Shown here: piece by piece, positions 7,505 through 17,494 of the stretch | Numbering within the stretch: the first letter of the stretch is position 1 | How the letters are laid out: each line of letters opens with the position of its first letter | Source of the DNA: an uncultured Saprospiraceae bacterium | Lineage (GTDB): Bacteria > Bacteroidota > Bacteroidia > Chitinophagales > Saprospiraceae | DNA: 45,008 nucleotides | Direction of reading: 5' to 3' | NCBI GenBank assembly: GCA_937951685.1 | Contig: CALFBG010000148.1 | Coordinates: forward strand, 1-45,008 | Notes under the pieces: model-generated | Seen by the model: the letters and a program-made list of their open reading frames with translations, nothing else | Databases searched by the model: none | Told to the model about the DNA's origin: nothing | Made by a program: the position numbers and the translations under genes

Positions 7505-10500
7505 ATGAAAACGAAACTCCACCTCCTATTACTCGGTTTTTTCCTTTTTGCTAGTCTCCATCTTGTTCATGCGCAATGCGTAATTAATGATGCGGGTATT
7601 GTTTATCAATGCCAAGAAAATAATCCTTGGGATCCCAATGATGATACTTTTACTTTTACCCTGAATCCAACGGGAACAGGACTAGGATCAAGCTATTTTA
7701 TCGAAGGAGGTTTCGCTTTTGGAGAATATGACTATGGTGGTCCATCAGGTCCTTTTGGCCCTTTTCCAGTGAATGGTGGTCCACAAGGCACTGAGGTCTT
7801 TTTCTATTTATACGAAGACGCATCAAACTGCAATGGTTTATCCGTAGTTGCTTATCCTTCAGCGTTGTGTTTTAATTATATCGAGGGACCAGAATTATTG
7901 TGTGCAGGAGAATGTGCTACTTATACTCCCTCTTCTTTAGATCCCAATGCCAATGCATTTTACTTCTGGGAAACGACAGATGGTATCGTCTCTACAGAAA
8001 CTTTCTTTACCACTTGTTTTCAGGGGCCCGGTGTTTATAATATTTATTTAACCACTTTTGATTCTTTGCAACAGGAAGAAATGGATACTTTTTTTGTTTT
8101 TGTAGAAGATTTTTATACGCCCGAAATCAATTCGAACTCCACAACAACTTGTCCCGGCAATGGTGGGAATTTTGACTGTGATCAAGTTTGTGCGAATAGT
8201 CAAATTACTTATTCGGTTGACGGACCAGGTGGAGGCAACGCTGCGATTTGGAATGTTTCAGGTGCAGAATCTTTCGAGGACTTTGGAAGTTATATTGTCG
8301 TCAATTGGGGCGCCGCAGGCAATGGTGTGGTTAACGTAGAGACCTTTTCAATTACGGGTTCTTGTGGAGGTTTTAACTCACTTTGTGTCAATATTATAGA
8401 AAATCCAATTGCCGAAATCAAATCAAATCCTCCGGTGGTAAATGGCATCGTAGAAATTTGTGAAGGTCAAACTTTATTTTTAGAAAACCTCAGTAGTGGT
8501 GCATCTAGTTACTTTTGGGATTTTGGTAATGGAATGACTTCTACCGATGTAGATCCCACAACGGTTTATACCACAGAAGGAACTTACGAAGTAACTTTAA
8601 TCGCTTACAATGATTGCCTCTGTAGTGATATTACGAAGATTACGGTCAACGTAGAAGATGCCATTAGTCCAGTAATTCAGTGTGTCGGAACGATTTGTGA
8701 AAACGAAACGGTGACTTACACCACGACGGCAGATTGTAGTGTTTTTAACTGGAGTATTAGTAGCAATGGTACCATTACCGATGGTGGTGGAACGAGTGAT
8801 AATTCGATTACCGTAGATTGGGGGCTCGGTCCCGTCGGAACGATTGAACTCCTCGTTGAATCTTGCAATGGAGATTATTGTATCGCACCCGCAATTGAAG
8901 AAATAGGAATTATTTCAGACGACGCAGAGATTGAAGGAAAAGAAATTGTCTGCCTCGGCGAATCAACAAATTATACGATTACACAATACGACGGTACCGA
9001 TTATTTTTGGGAAGTTTCCAACTTCGGAACGATTGAATCAGGGCAAGGAACAAATTCTATTATTGTGAAATGGAATGATGGTAATTTCCCGAGTGTAAGC
9101 CAATCTGTAAAGGTAAGCTACAGCAGTTGTTACCTAGAATGTGGAGGAGAAGATACCCATACCGTTAATATTCGACCAGGCTTCTACGCAGAAGGACCCA
9201 TCGAAGTTTGTAAGAACTCAACGACAGATTATATCAGTAGCACCAACCAAGGTACTTCGACATTGCTCAATGCTAATTGGGAACTAACAGCAGCGGATGG
9301 TAGTGTAGTTTGGAATGCTGCGGCAGCAAATAGCCAAGTATCCATTGATTGGAATGTTGATCCGGGACAATATCTTTTAACGGTTTTACCAGCGGATCCA
9401 ACGGAAGTTTGTGAAGATCAATATACCGTAACGATTACCGTCGCAGATATTCCACCACCAGTAAGTAGTATCAACGGTGAAGATTTGATCTGCCCAGGAG
9501 AATTTTATACTTACAATGCCATTTCTGCGCAACCTGAAAATAACTTTGAATGGACGTTTACGGATGGAAGTGGAGTCGTTACGGTTTTAGGAAATCCAGT
9601 GAATCACGCTTGGGCAAATACTGGACCGTACGTCATTTCTGTTGCTCAAATTAGTAGCACCGGACTTGCTTGTAAGTCTGACCCCATTTCCCTCAACGTA
9701 AATGCTATTGCTGATTTTACCTTAGCAGGAACAGATGAACTTTGCCAAGAAGAAATTGGACAATACACTGCGACAGACTACGATAATGTTGAATACGAAT
9801 GGACCATTGATCCAACGGACGCCGGAACGGTCATTGCGGGGGATAATTCTGCTACGGTTGATATCTTATGGCACAAAAGTGGACCGGCGACGGTTACTGC
9901 AGCACTATGTGGATTGAGCAAACAAATGGCTGTTACCGTAAATGCGCTACCAGAACCAACAGTGAACTTTCCCGCTGCGCTTTGTCCTGGAGCTACGGCT
10001 GCGGTGAGCACGAATTTAGTTTACGATGCTTACGTTTGGAAAAATGAAAACGGAGGCATTGTCTCGACGATGGCGAATCCTTCGTTGAATGGTGGATATT
10101 ATCAAGTAGAAGTAACCGATGCAAACGGTTGTAAAGAAGATACGACTTTCTACATCGAAACTTTACCCTTACCAGTAATTTCAATTTCTACTCCCGGAAG
10201 CACCGGATACTGCACAACGGTTGATCCTTTGACCATTTACGCAGTAGATACAGACGCAGGTTATACCTACGATTGGTATAAAGATAATGTTGCTTTGGGG
10301 GTTACTACTTCTTCGTTATCCGTTAATGATTTTGGAAATTATCGTGTCATTGTAACGGATGAAAATGGTTGTACCAATAGTTCTAATACTATTAATATTT
10401 TTGAATACTGTGGCCCTTTAAGCGGAGGAACCTGCACAGGCGGAAGTTGTAATTTACCACAAGATTGCCCCGGTACGGGATTAATTCAATTCGATATTCA

Positions 10501-13500
10501 ATCGACGAGTGAATGTAATGTTTCTAACTTTATCAATACTTCTACGAGCTTTATTCCTGGAACGTTTACTTGGAATTTTGACGACCCGGGAAGTGGCATT
10601 AATAATTCTTCGAATTTAGATAACCCAAGTCATACTTATTCTAATGCAGGTTTTTACAAAGTACTTTTATACGGTAAAGTACCAACGGCAACTGGAGAAG
10701 CTACTTGTTGGCTAGTGAATGTAGATACCGTTTTAGCGGTAGCAGATTTTGACGCAGAGTTGGCTTGTGCCGGTTCTACCATCAAGTTGGAAGACTTATC
10801 AACTTTTATTCCTGGGTTGACCAATATTACAAGCTGGTCTTGGAATTTCGGTGATCCTTTAAGTGGGATTGATAATACCTCAAACCTACAACACCCATCA
10901 CATATTTTTACAATAGATGGTACTTATACGGTAAGTCTCACCATTACAGATGCAACTGGTTGTACTTCCACCAAAACGCGTGATATTACGGTTCATCCTC
11001 TACCAGTAGTTAGCTTCCCTCAACCAGTGATTAATTGTGAAGGTACTGCGATGCAATTTGATCTAGTGGGTTCGCCTAATATTACTTACGTAGAATGGGA
11101 TTTTGGTGATCCAGCAAGTGGTGCAGCAAATCGTTCTGAACAAGAAAATACCTTTCACATTTTTGCAGCACCGGGTAATTATACCGTTACCTTGACGGCA
11201 CAAAATATTTATGGTTGCCAAGATGTATATACCGATGTCATTGTAGTGGAACCGAACGGCCTAAATGGTGATATTAGTTTTAGCAATGCTTCTCCCATTT
11301 GTGATGGAGATTCTACGACGCTAACGGCTCCCACGGGCGGCATCGAATGGCTTTGGTCAACGGGTGCTCAAACGGAAAATATTACGGTGAGCGATGCGAA
11401 TGTATATCAAGTAACAATTACGAATAGTGAGGGTTGTACTTACGTCCCCGGAAAAGCAATCGTTGATGTAATTGCTGCACCTACAACGGAAATTAGAGCA
11501 GTCACTTACAATGATTACGGTCAGCCAATTGGATACAGTTATTTAAATTATACCATTTGCGAAGGAGATGATGTTTACTTGCAAGTGGAAGATAATGCGC
11601 AGTATACTTTCTCTTGGTCTAATGGCGAAGTAGATGAAACGGAAATTGTCTTTTCTGAAGAGCGTGGGAATCTATTGGTTGCGGGAACTTACGATTTTTC
11701 AGTAACGGTAACGGATAATGATACCGGTTGCTCAGATATCGAAGGTCCTTTCCAAGTCGTTGTGAATCCTACACCGGTCGATGTGACGATTAGTTCGTCG
11801 GTAGCCCTACCAATTTGTGGCAATACACCAACGACGCTCTCTGTTGATAATCCCAACGCGGCTTTCGATTATGTTTGGAGCAATGGGGTGACGGGAACTA
11901 GTTTGTCTACTTCCTTACCCGGCGCTTACTACGTAACGGCAATCAATAGTTTTGGCTGTGAAGCGGAAAGTGATCGGATTATCATTAATGCTGGACCAGA
12001 CATTAGAAGAGTTCCCGGTGGTTGTTTTACTCGCTGTAATCCAGATACGATTTGTTTGCCAAGTATGCCTAGTGTCGTCAGTTTCCAATGGTACTTAGAT
12101 GGTGTGGCAATTCCTGCACCGGAAGGAACAGTTGCTGATTTAATTGCGACGCAGAGTGGCGATTACCACGTAGTCATGGTGGATAATATTGGTTGTGTTA
12201 CCGAGTCTGGAATCCTTAGCTTGGAACTATTAGATGGCTACGGAACTTTTGAAGGTACCGTTTATTTTGATGTGAATGGCAATGGGATTATTGACGCAGG
12301 AGATACGGAAATGAGTGACGTTGATATTCAGCTTACCGATAATACGGGGGTACTAGATACAAAGACGACGGACATGGATGGTTTCTACAATTTCCAAAAT
12401 ATTTTATCTCAACCCTATACTTTGATATTGGATACGACGAGCATTCCTAGCTACTACGGTGTAAATCCAATTGCGGTAGATTCGCAGTTAGTAGGCTGCG
12501 ACGATTTAGAAGAAATTAATTGGTTGGTCTACCTAGATTGTCCGACACTTTTGGATACAGTATATCTTGAAACTTGTCCGAACGAACCAGTAGTATACAA
12601 CGGTACGACTTTGTCCGCAAATACAGAAACGCCTTTTAACTTTGTAACGAACTATGGTTGTGACTCGATGGTGTTAGTCATTGTAGAAGACTTAGGTTCT
12701 GGCGCGGGTAGTACGCTTAGCCTACAAATTTGTACGGGCGGTACGACGACTTACGAAGGAGTAGATCTATCTCCGGGCGACGTAATGGATTTTACCTTGA
12801 AAAATCAATTTAACTGTGACTCTATTGTAACGGTAACGGTTGCTGAAATTCCAGTGATAACGACACAACTCACGCTTAATACTTGCGAAGGAAATAGCGT
12901 CACTTACGAAGGCTTCGACATCGAAGCAGGAACAGAACGTTTGGTTGAGTTAGAAGGATATCTAGGTTGTGATTCTTTAGTCAATGTAAAAGTAGAGGCT
13001 TTCCCAACGGCCGATTTTGATTTGAATACGAACTTAACTTGCTGGAACGAAAATGCAGGAGAAATTGTCGTAGCAAACCTCACTAGTGGAACGGGACCGT
13101 TTGAATATTCTTTGGATGGCGTGAATTACCAAGCTGATCCACTATTTGAAAACTTAAAAGGTGGTCAGCAGATGGTTTCCGTGCGAGATGCAAATGGTTG
13201 TGTGGTAGAAAAAGAAACTACCATTAGTGAAGTTTCACCGCTCACGGTTACAAATGATAATACCATTTTCCCTTGCTCCGCAGAAAGCGTAGAACTAGCA
13301 GTTTTAGCCGTAGCAACCAACTCCGCAGGAATTAGTTACAACTGGATTGATGGAGACACCGATGCTACGATGGAAATCAATGCTCCCGGTCGATACTGGG
13401 TGGCGCTCACGAATGAATGTGAAACGGTGCAACATACGATTGATGTACCCTTAGCAAAAGATGACAATACGGAGTTTTTATTTTTTCCGAATGTTTTCTC

Positions 13501-13762
13501 TCCGAATGATGATGGGAATAATGACTTATACGGCGCCTTACCGGCGAATGATGTAATCGTTTTAGCCTTTGATCTTCAAATTTTTGATCGCTGGGGGAAT
13601 CTCGTATTCATGTCGAATGATGTGAGTAAGCTTTGGGATGGAAAATACAAAGGCGCCAGATCAAGTAGCGGCGTTTTCATCTGGAAAGTAAAAGCGACGA
13701 TTGAAAGTTGTAACCGACAAATTGAGCTCGTCAAAAATGGAGATTTGACCTTACTGAGATAA
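7505..13762 (+). CDS. Giant PKD-domain surface protein with type B T9SS C-terminal domain
   Basis: The 2085-residue product starts with a signal peptide (MKTKLHLLLLGFFLFASLHL, cut near HAQC). It is a chain of beta-sandwich domains. Clear PKD domains with the W-D-F-G or W-N-F-G core and a final GxYxVxL strand lie near residues 332-369, 1019-1070, 1108-1160 and 1195-1250; further Ig/PKD-like modules fill the gaps. Residues about 1579-1655 form an SdrD/Cna-B-like domain (DVNGNGIIDAGD). Three ~50-residue repeats follow (about 1689-1830), each with paired cysteines and a C-D-S motif. The end (about 1992-2085; PNVFSPNDDGNNDLY, then FDRWGNLVF) is the gliding-motility-associated type B sorting domain used by T9SS. 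It should be exported across the outer membrane and act as an adhesin or matrix protein; the ligand is unknown. A MITE-like element sits in its presumed promoter region. Confidence 0.9.
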   Translation: MKTKLHLLLLGFFLFASLHLVHAQCVINDAGIVYQCQENNPWDPNDDTFTFTLNPTGTGLGSSYFIEGGFAFGEYDYGGPSGPFGPFPVNGGPQGTEVFFYLYEDASNCNGLSVVAYPSALCFNYIEGPELLCAGECATYTPSSLDPNANAFYFWETTDGIVSTETFFTTCFQGPGVYNIYLTTFDSLQQEEMDTFFVFVEDFYTPEINSNSTTTCPGNGGNFDCDQVCANSQITYSVDGPGGGNAAIWNVSGAESFEDFGSYIVVNWGAAGNGVVNVETFSITGSCGGFNSLCVNIIENPIAEIKSNPPVVNGIVEICEGQTLFLENLSSGASSYFWDFGNGMTSTDVDPTTVYTTEGTYEVTLIAYNDCLCSDITKITVNVEDAISPVIQCVGTICENETVTYTTTADCSVFNWSISSNGTITDGGGTSDNSITVDWGLGPVGTIELLVESCNGDYCIAPAIEEIGIISDDAEIEGKEIVCLGESTNYTITQYDGTDYFWEVSNFGTIESGQGTNSIIVKWNDGNFPSVSQSVKVSYSSCYLECGGEDTHTVNIRPGFYAEGPIEVCKNSTTDYISSTNQGTSTLLNANWELTAADGSVVWNAAAANSQVSIDWNVDPGQYLLTVLPADPTEVCEDQYTVTITVADIPPPVSSINGEDLICPGEFYTYNAISAQPENNFEWTFTDGSGVVTVLGNPVNHAWANTGPYVISVAQISSTGLACKSDPISLNVNAIADFTLAGTDELCQEEIGQYTATDYDNVEYEWTIDPTDAGTVIAGDNSATVDILWHKSGPATVTAALCGLSKQMAVTVNALPEPTVNFPAALCPGATAAVSTNLVYDAYVWKNENGGIVSTMANPSLNGGYYQVEVTDANGCKEDTTFYIETLPLPVISISTPGSTGYCTTVDPLTIYAVDTDAGYTYDWYKDNVALGVTTSSLSVNDFGNYRVIVTDENGCTNSSNTINIFEYCGPLSGGTCTGGSCNLPQDCPGTGLIQFDIQSTSECNVSNFINTSTSFIPGTFTWNFDDPGSGINNSSNLDNPSHTYSNAGFYKVLLYGKVPTATGEATCWLVNVDTVLAVADFDAELACAGSTIKLEDLSTFIPGLTNITSWSWNFGDPLSGIDNTSNLQHPSHIFTIDGTYTVSLTITDATGCTSTKTRDITVHPLPVVSFPQPVINCEGTAMQFDLVGSPNITYVEWDFGDPASGAANRSEQENTFHIFAAPGNYTVTLTAQNIYGCQDVYTDVIVVEPNGLNGDISFSNASPICDGDSTTLTAPTGGIEWLWSTGAQTENITVSDANVYQVTITNSEGCTYVPGKAIVDVIAAPTTEIRAVTYNDYGQPIGYSYLNYTICEGDDVYLQVEDNAQYTFSWSNGEVDETEIVFSEERGNLLVAGTYDFSVTVTDNDTGCSDIEGPFQVVVNPTPVDVTISSSVALPICGNTPTTLSVDNPNAAFDYVWSNGVTGTSLSTSLPGAYYVTAINSFGCEAESDRIIINAGPDIRRVPGGCFTRCNPDTICLPSMPSVVSFQWYLDGVAIPAPEGTVADLIATQSGDYHVVMVDNIGCVTESGILSLELLDGYGTFEGTVYFDVNGNGIIDAGDTEMSDVDIQLTDNTGVLDTKTTDMDGFYNFQNILSQPYTLILDTTSIPSYYGVNPIAVDSQLVGCDDLEEINWLVYLDCPTLLDTVYLETCPNEPVVYNGTTLSANTETPFNFVTNYGCDSMVLVIVEDLGSGAGSTLSLQICTGGTTTYEGVDLSPGDVMDFTLKNQFNCDSIVTVTVAEIPVITTQLTLNTCEGNSVTYEGFDIEAGTERLVELEGYLGCDSLVNVKVEAFPTADFDLNTNLTCWNENAGEIVVANLTSGTGPFEYSLDGVNYQADPLFENLKGGQQMVSVRDANGCVVEKETTISEVSPLTVTNDNTIFPCSAESVELAVLAVATNSAGISYNWIDGDTDATMEINAPGRYWVALTNECETVQHTIDVPLAKDDNTEFLFFPNVFSPNDDGNNDLYGALPANDVIVLAFDLQIFDRWGNLVFMSNDVSKLWDGKYKGARSSSGVFIWKVKATIESCNRQIELVKNGDLTLLR

Positions 13763-13816
13763 GAAGAAATTTAAGACTATAAAAATAGGGATTAACTGCT
13801 ATTAATTTAGTATTGT

Positions 13817-13851
13817 CAAGGGATGGATCTAGTATTCATCCCTTGTTTTTT
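13817..13851 (+). terminator. Intrinsic terminator of the PKD protein gene
   Basis: CAAGGGATG (13817-13825) pairs perfectly with CATCCCTTG (13837-13845), then six T at 13846-13851. It lies 55 bases after the stop and just before the convergent hydrolase gene. Confidence 0.85.
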
Positions 13852-13880
13852 GGTTTAAACAACTTTAGCCGATACCGCTG

Positions 13881-14723
13881 TTAATCCAATTTTTGCAACC
13901 AACTCAAAATACTTTTTCGTAATTCTTGGTCAAGGTAGACCCAACTACCCGCATCGAGATGAGAGCCTTCGTTAATGATAAACTCGGTCAACAGGGCAGC
14001 ATTGTTTACTTTAAATTTTTCAATAAAATTATAAGCAGAATCAAAAGGAACGAAACCATCTTTTGTGCCGTGTATAAAGAGAACGGGAAAGTGTTCGTTG
14101 GGTTGTAGGTAATTGATTGGATTCGCTTGCTGAAACATCGGTGCTTTGCGTTTGCCCGTGAAGTCTAAGAGTGGAAAACTATCTCGCATACCATTAAGAT
14201 CCAATGGCGCTCCGCAGAGAAAAATACCCGCAAACATTTTTTGCGATAAGCCAATCGCCGCTAAACGTGCTCGATCGTAGCCCAGTAAAGCTACGAGGTT
14301 ACCGCCTGCCGACATCCCACCGAGTACAATTTTGTGTTCCGCCAAGGAAAATTTAGGAAGGATTTCTAGTACTTTTTGTAAACAAGCTGAAAGGTCTTCG
14401 CGGATCGCTTGATACTTGTACTTTGGTGCTCTCCGGTAAGAAGGCATAATCACGGGATAGCCTTTTTCTAAAAATACTTTGGCATTGGCCTTAAAAAGCT
14501 CGGGACTACCTGCTCGCCAGCCACCGCCGTGGTAATAAAGGATAAGCTTGTCTTTGATCGCAATCTCCTTTTCCGGCATCATTAAAATAAAATATTGCTT
14601 GGGATGATCGCCAAAGTTAAACCGCAAAGTTTTGATATGTCCTACGGAGATGCGCGCCGTTTGGAACCAATAAGGGATAAGGTTAAGTGCTTCGCGTAAT
14701 TCGATGGTAGTGAATAAAGGCAT
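13881..14723 (-). CDS. Alpha/beta hydrolase (carboxylesterase, HSL/BD-FAE-like)
   Basis: The 280-residue product has the hallmarks of the hormone-sensitive-lipase-like alpha/beta hydrolases: oxyanion motif YHGGGW (64-69), nucleophile elbow GGMSAGG with Ser138, acid Asp222 in HGTKDGFVP, and His255 in EGSHLDAG. The catalytic triad is complete and correctly spaced. Such enzymes cut small ester substrates; which one cannot be told. There is no signal peptide, so it is probably cytoplasmic. It follows the lipoprotein gene at 14863-15618 on the same strand, but a terminator between them argues for separate transcription. Confidence 0.85.
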   Translation of the reverse strand: MPLFTTIELREALNLIPYWFQTARISVGHIKTLRFNFGDHPKQYFILMMPEKEIAIKDKLILYYHGGGWRAGSPELFKANAKVFLEKGYPVIMPSYRRAPKYKYQAIREDLSACLQKVLEILPKFSLAEHKIVLGGMSAGGNLVALLGYDRARLAAIGLSQKMFAGIFLCGAPLDLNGMRDSFPLLDFTGKRKAPMFQQANPINYLQPNEHFPVLFIHGTKDGFVPFDSAYNFIEKFKVNNAALLTEFIINEGSHLDAGSWVYLDQELRKSILSWLQKLD

Positions 14724-14748
14724 AGAGGAAATGAACTAAGGAATAGAC

Positions 14749-14789
14749 AAAAAAATATGATGTGCAGGCTTTTATTCCTCCACATCATA
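14749..14789 (-). terminator. Intrinsic terminator on the minus strand, after the 14863-15618 gene
   Basis: Read on the minus strand, TATGATGTG (14789-14781) pairs with CACATCATA (14764-14756), with an inner AGG/CCT, followed by a run of T's (A's at 14749-14755 on the plus strand). Confidence 0.75.
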
Positions 14790-14862
14790 CCCTTATTTAT
14801 GATTATGTTAAATTTTGTCTTCGCACAAAAAATAGCTAGACAAATTCCCAACCTGTTTGTGA

Positions 14863-15618
14863 TTAGTCACACTCATATTGAAAAATATAAGTTTTTCCAT
14901 TTGGATCACTAGCCGTAGCTTGGAAACCATTACTACTGAAAGCATTATTAGAAAAAGTAGCACTTTCGATCGTACCATTATCATCAATTGATTCAGATTT
15001 TACCTCATTATTAAAATGGAAAAAAGGTTGACCTAAAGCCAGGCTGTAAGCAAAAGCTTGATTATGCGTAAGACCAGTGACGATGCCTTTTCCTGTACCA
15101 AAAGTATATTGGTGGACATCTTGAAAAATAGGGTCGGTCCAAGTCAGCGCATTGCCATTTGAGTCAAAACTGTAGTTTAAGGTTTGGTCTCCACCCAATC
15201 CCGTACGCAGAACGGTAGTAACATAACCATTGCTATCGTAAGTTGGTGTAAAAACGTAGCGTTCGCTTACGTTAGGTGCTTCCCCCCAATTTTGGGAAAC
15301 GGAAGCAATTTTATCTCCATTATAAGTGAAAACATTTTCTACGCGTGGCGTAAAATTATCGGAAGGCAAAAGGGCATTGGTAACGTTGCCATTGGCATCG
15401 TAGCTAAATTCGTAGGTTTGTAATCCCGCCTCAGTGATTCTTCCATTTGAATTGTAAGTGATATCAAATAAACCTAAAGAAGTCGTAGGGTCTAATTCTA
15501 ACGAAACAGAAGATAGCGGACAAGTTTTGGTTGGCGTAGCTTCGTCATCATCACTTTTACAGCCAGCGATTAACAAACTTACGAGTAAAAGAGCGGATAA
15601 ACATTTTTTTAATTGCAT
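14863..15618 (-). CDS. Lipoprotein of unknown function with YD-repeat-like core
   Basis: The 251-residue product has a lipoprotein signal: basic MQLKK start, hydrophobic core, then L-I-A-G-C with Cys20 as the lipidated residue, followed by an acidic K-S-D-D-D-E linker typical of Bacteroidota surface lipoproteins. The remainder repeats short strands of the type Y-D-A/S-N-G-x (ITYNSNGRITEA, FSYDANGNVTNA, PTYDSNGYVTTV, YSFDSNGNALTW), like YD/RHS-style or DUF4595-type lipoproteins, which form beta structures. No catalytic motif is visible. It is transcribed alone, with a terminator downstream. Envelope location is well supported, function is not. Confidence 0.7.
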   Translation of the reverse strand: MQLKKCLSALLLVSLLIAGCKSDDDEATPTKTCPLSSVSLELDPTTSLGLFDITYNSNGRITEAGLQTYEFSYDANGNVTNALLPSDNFTPRVENVFTYNGDKIASVSQNWGEAPNVSERYVFTPTYDSNGYVTTVLRTGLGGDQTLNYSFDSNGNALTWTDPIFQDVHQYTFGTGKGIVTGLTHNQAFAYSLALGQPFFHFNNEVKSESIDDNGTIESATFSNNAFSSNGFQATASDPNGKTYIFQYECD

Positions 15619-15764
15619 TGCAGGTATTTTTTTTAAACTTTAAATTATTTTTTGCACTGCAAAGCTATACACTTTCAAACATATAACAAAATTTAATACG
15701 CCGACATAAAATAAAAGAAGCCTTTAATAAGAATTGTTGTATGTGCTACCGTGTATTTGAATAC

Positions 15765-16262
15765 CTATTCTGTTTCTTCTTCCTCGCCTTGCATGCCCAT
15801 AAAAGTATTAAACAAGTGATCATTGGTAATTAAGCAGCCCTGCTCCATCATTTTATATAACTCGGCAGAACGATTTGGGTCGTATTTTTTCTCAGCTTGG
15901 TACATTCTTAGTCTCGCCCCGGAAGCTCGAAGTTGAGTAATCATTTCCTCTGGGGTTTGATTTTTGGTAAAATCAAGTGTTGACTTTCCTTCGACGGTAA
16001 GCCCGACCATCACCATTTTATCTGCTTGGCAGTGAAAAATATTGAGCCCTTGCTTTGATCGATGTTCTAGGTATTCAATCTTTTGTAAGGTTTTCTCAAA
16101 TACGATATCGCTAAAAATATCAATTAGCCCTTCGGCTTTCACAGGGTCTTCGGCTTTGATTTTTTGCCAATCGTCGGCCGTAATGGTATTAGAGGAGAGA
16201 AAATTAACGAATTCAGTTTTCAATTCTTCGAGTTCTTCTTGATCTAAACGACGGTATTTCAT
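15765..16262 (-). CDS. DUF6495-like conserved protein
   Basis: The 165-residue product starts MKYRRLDQEELEELKTEF, a beginning I associate with a Bacteroidota-only family of unknown function (DUF6495). It is mostly helical, with an acidic E-E-E-E-T-E tail and one central beta segment (MVMVGLTVEGKSTLDF). It has no signal peptide or membrane helix and is presumably cytoplasmic. Its 5' end is divergent from the methyltransferase gene with 169 bases between them, enough for two promoters. The family assignment is from memory. Confidence 0.6.
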   Translation of the reverse strand: MKYRRLDQEELEELKTEFVNFLSSNTITADDWQKIKAEDPVKAEGLIDIFSDIVFEKTLQKIEYLEHRSKQGLNIFHCQADKMVMVGLTVEGKSTLDFTKNQTPEEMITQLRASGARLRMYQAEKKYDPNRSAELYKMMEQGCLITNDHLFNTFMGMQGEEEETE

Positions 16263-16431
16263 AAAAATAATTTTACTTGATTTGAAGCTGCGAAGATAAA
16301 AAATAGCTACTTATTGGTCGATGAATCCCAAGGAAACATTTATTTTTTCGTAAAATTGTGTTTCTTTTGAGATTTGTGGTTGCTTTTTTAGCACCGTTGA
16401 ATCAATTTATAATCATGCTCAAATCACCATC

Positions 16432-17271
16432 ATGTTTAATAATTTAACGCCCGGTCACTTACTCAGATTTCTTGTTTGGGCGATTTTTGGCTTGACGGGA
16501 GCATTCGTGGTAGAGCATTTTTTGTTGGGACAAGCCATTCCTTACCTCAGTTTATGGCTTTTTGCCTGTTTAGTACTCGCCTTGCTATTTTTGATTTATC
16601 GCAAATTAGTCATCAATTTCAACGTACAAAATCAACTCGTACGCGATAGTTTTGCGCAAGTTTCTCCCTTACAGTATTTACACCAAGTTTTGCCATTGCG
16701 CAAAGCATTGCCTTCCATGCGTGGTTACGTCGCATCTCCCGATTTTTTAGCGATTTTAGCGGATTTAGTACTAACGAAAAAAACGAAGACTATTGTTGAA
16801 TGCGGCTCTGGCGTTTCTACGATCGTCAATGCTTATTTATTGGAAAAGCTCAACGCTGGGGGACATATTTATTCCTTGGACAACGATGCGCACTACGCGG
16901 GCATTACGCGAGATAATATTGCTTACCACGATTTATCCGATTGGGCAACGATTGTCCACGCACCGATTCAGGGCTTTGCTTTAGGAGAAGCAACTTGGAA
17001 ATGGTACGCAACGGATTTTTTAAAGAATCTTCCGACCAGTATTGATTTGATTGTAGTAGACGGACCACCTTCTACCTTACAAAAAAATGCGCGTTACCCT
17101 GCGTTACCACTTTTATTTGATCGTTTAAGTCCGAACGCTTGTATTATCGTCGATGATTGTAATCGCAGCGAAGACAAAGCCAGTGTGGAACGTTGGCTCA
17201 AAGAATATCCTGATTTCTCCGCCCAATGGTATTTTACGGAAAAAGGAACTTACGTATTGACACGGAACTAA
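16432..17271 (+). CDS. Membrane-anchored class I SAM-dependent methyltransferase
   Basis: The 279-residue product begins with two hydrophobic helices (about 11-31 and 37-57). A Rossmann-type methyltransferase domain follows: motif I IVECGSGVSTIV (121-132), an acidic residue closing strand 2 (SLDND, Asp150), VVDGPPST (208-215), and IIVDDCNR (238-245). These are typical of the Methyltransf_24/class I group. The V-D-G-P-P motif recurs in proteins near glycan or sugar-modification genes, but no such neighbour is adjacent here. The acceptor substrate is unknown. The ATG at 16432 gives a complete first membrane helix and no better start is present. Confidence 0.75.
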   Translation: MFNNLTPGHLLRFLVWAIFGLTGAFVVEHFLLGQAIPYLSLWLFACLVLALLFLIYRKLVINFNVQNQLVRDSFAQVSPLQYLHQVLPLRKALPSMRGYVASPDFLAILADLVLTKKTKTIVECGSGVSTIVNAYLLEKLNAGGHIYSLDNDAHYAGITRDNIAYHDLSDWATIVHAPIQGFALGEATWKWYATDFLKNLPTSIDLIVVDGPPSTLQKNARYPALPLLFDRLSPNACIIVDDCNRSEDKASVERWLKEYPDFSAQWYFTEKGTYVLTRN

Positions 17272-17494
17272 GGCCGTTTCTTTTTGTGTAAAAGGTTTTA
17301 ATCGAATCCGCTGCTTTTCATTGCTGGAAAGTGAAACCTCTTATAACACACTTTCATAAAATAAGTGTATTTAAACTAACCGATTTTAAACGATTTCCTC
17401 GTTTAATACTAGAATTTGGCACTACTTTCTATCTTTCTTTTACTAGAACTGTTACTTTTTGTATCTTCTGTATTATGAAAATAAAAACTTCAAT

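Noticed and set aside
14642-14851. 69-codon frame on the minus strand
   Set aside because: It overlaps the hydrolase start in another frame and crosses the terminator at 14749-14789.
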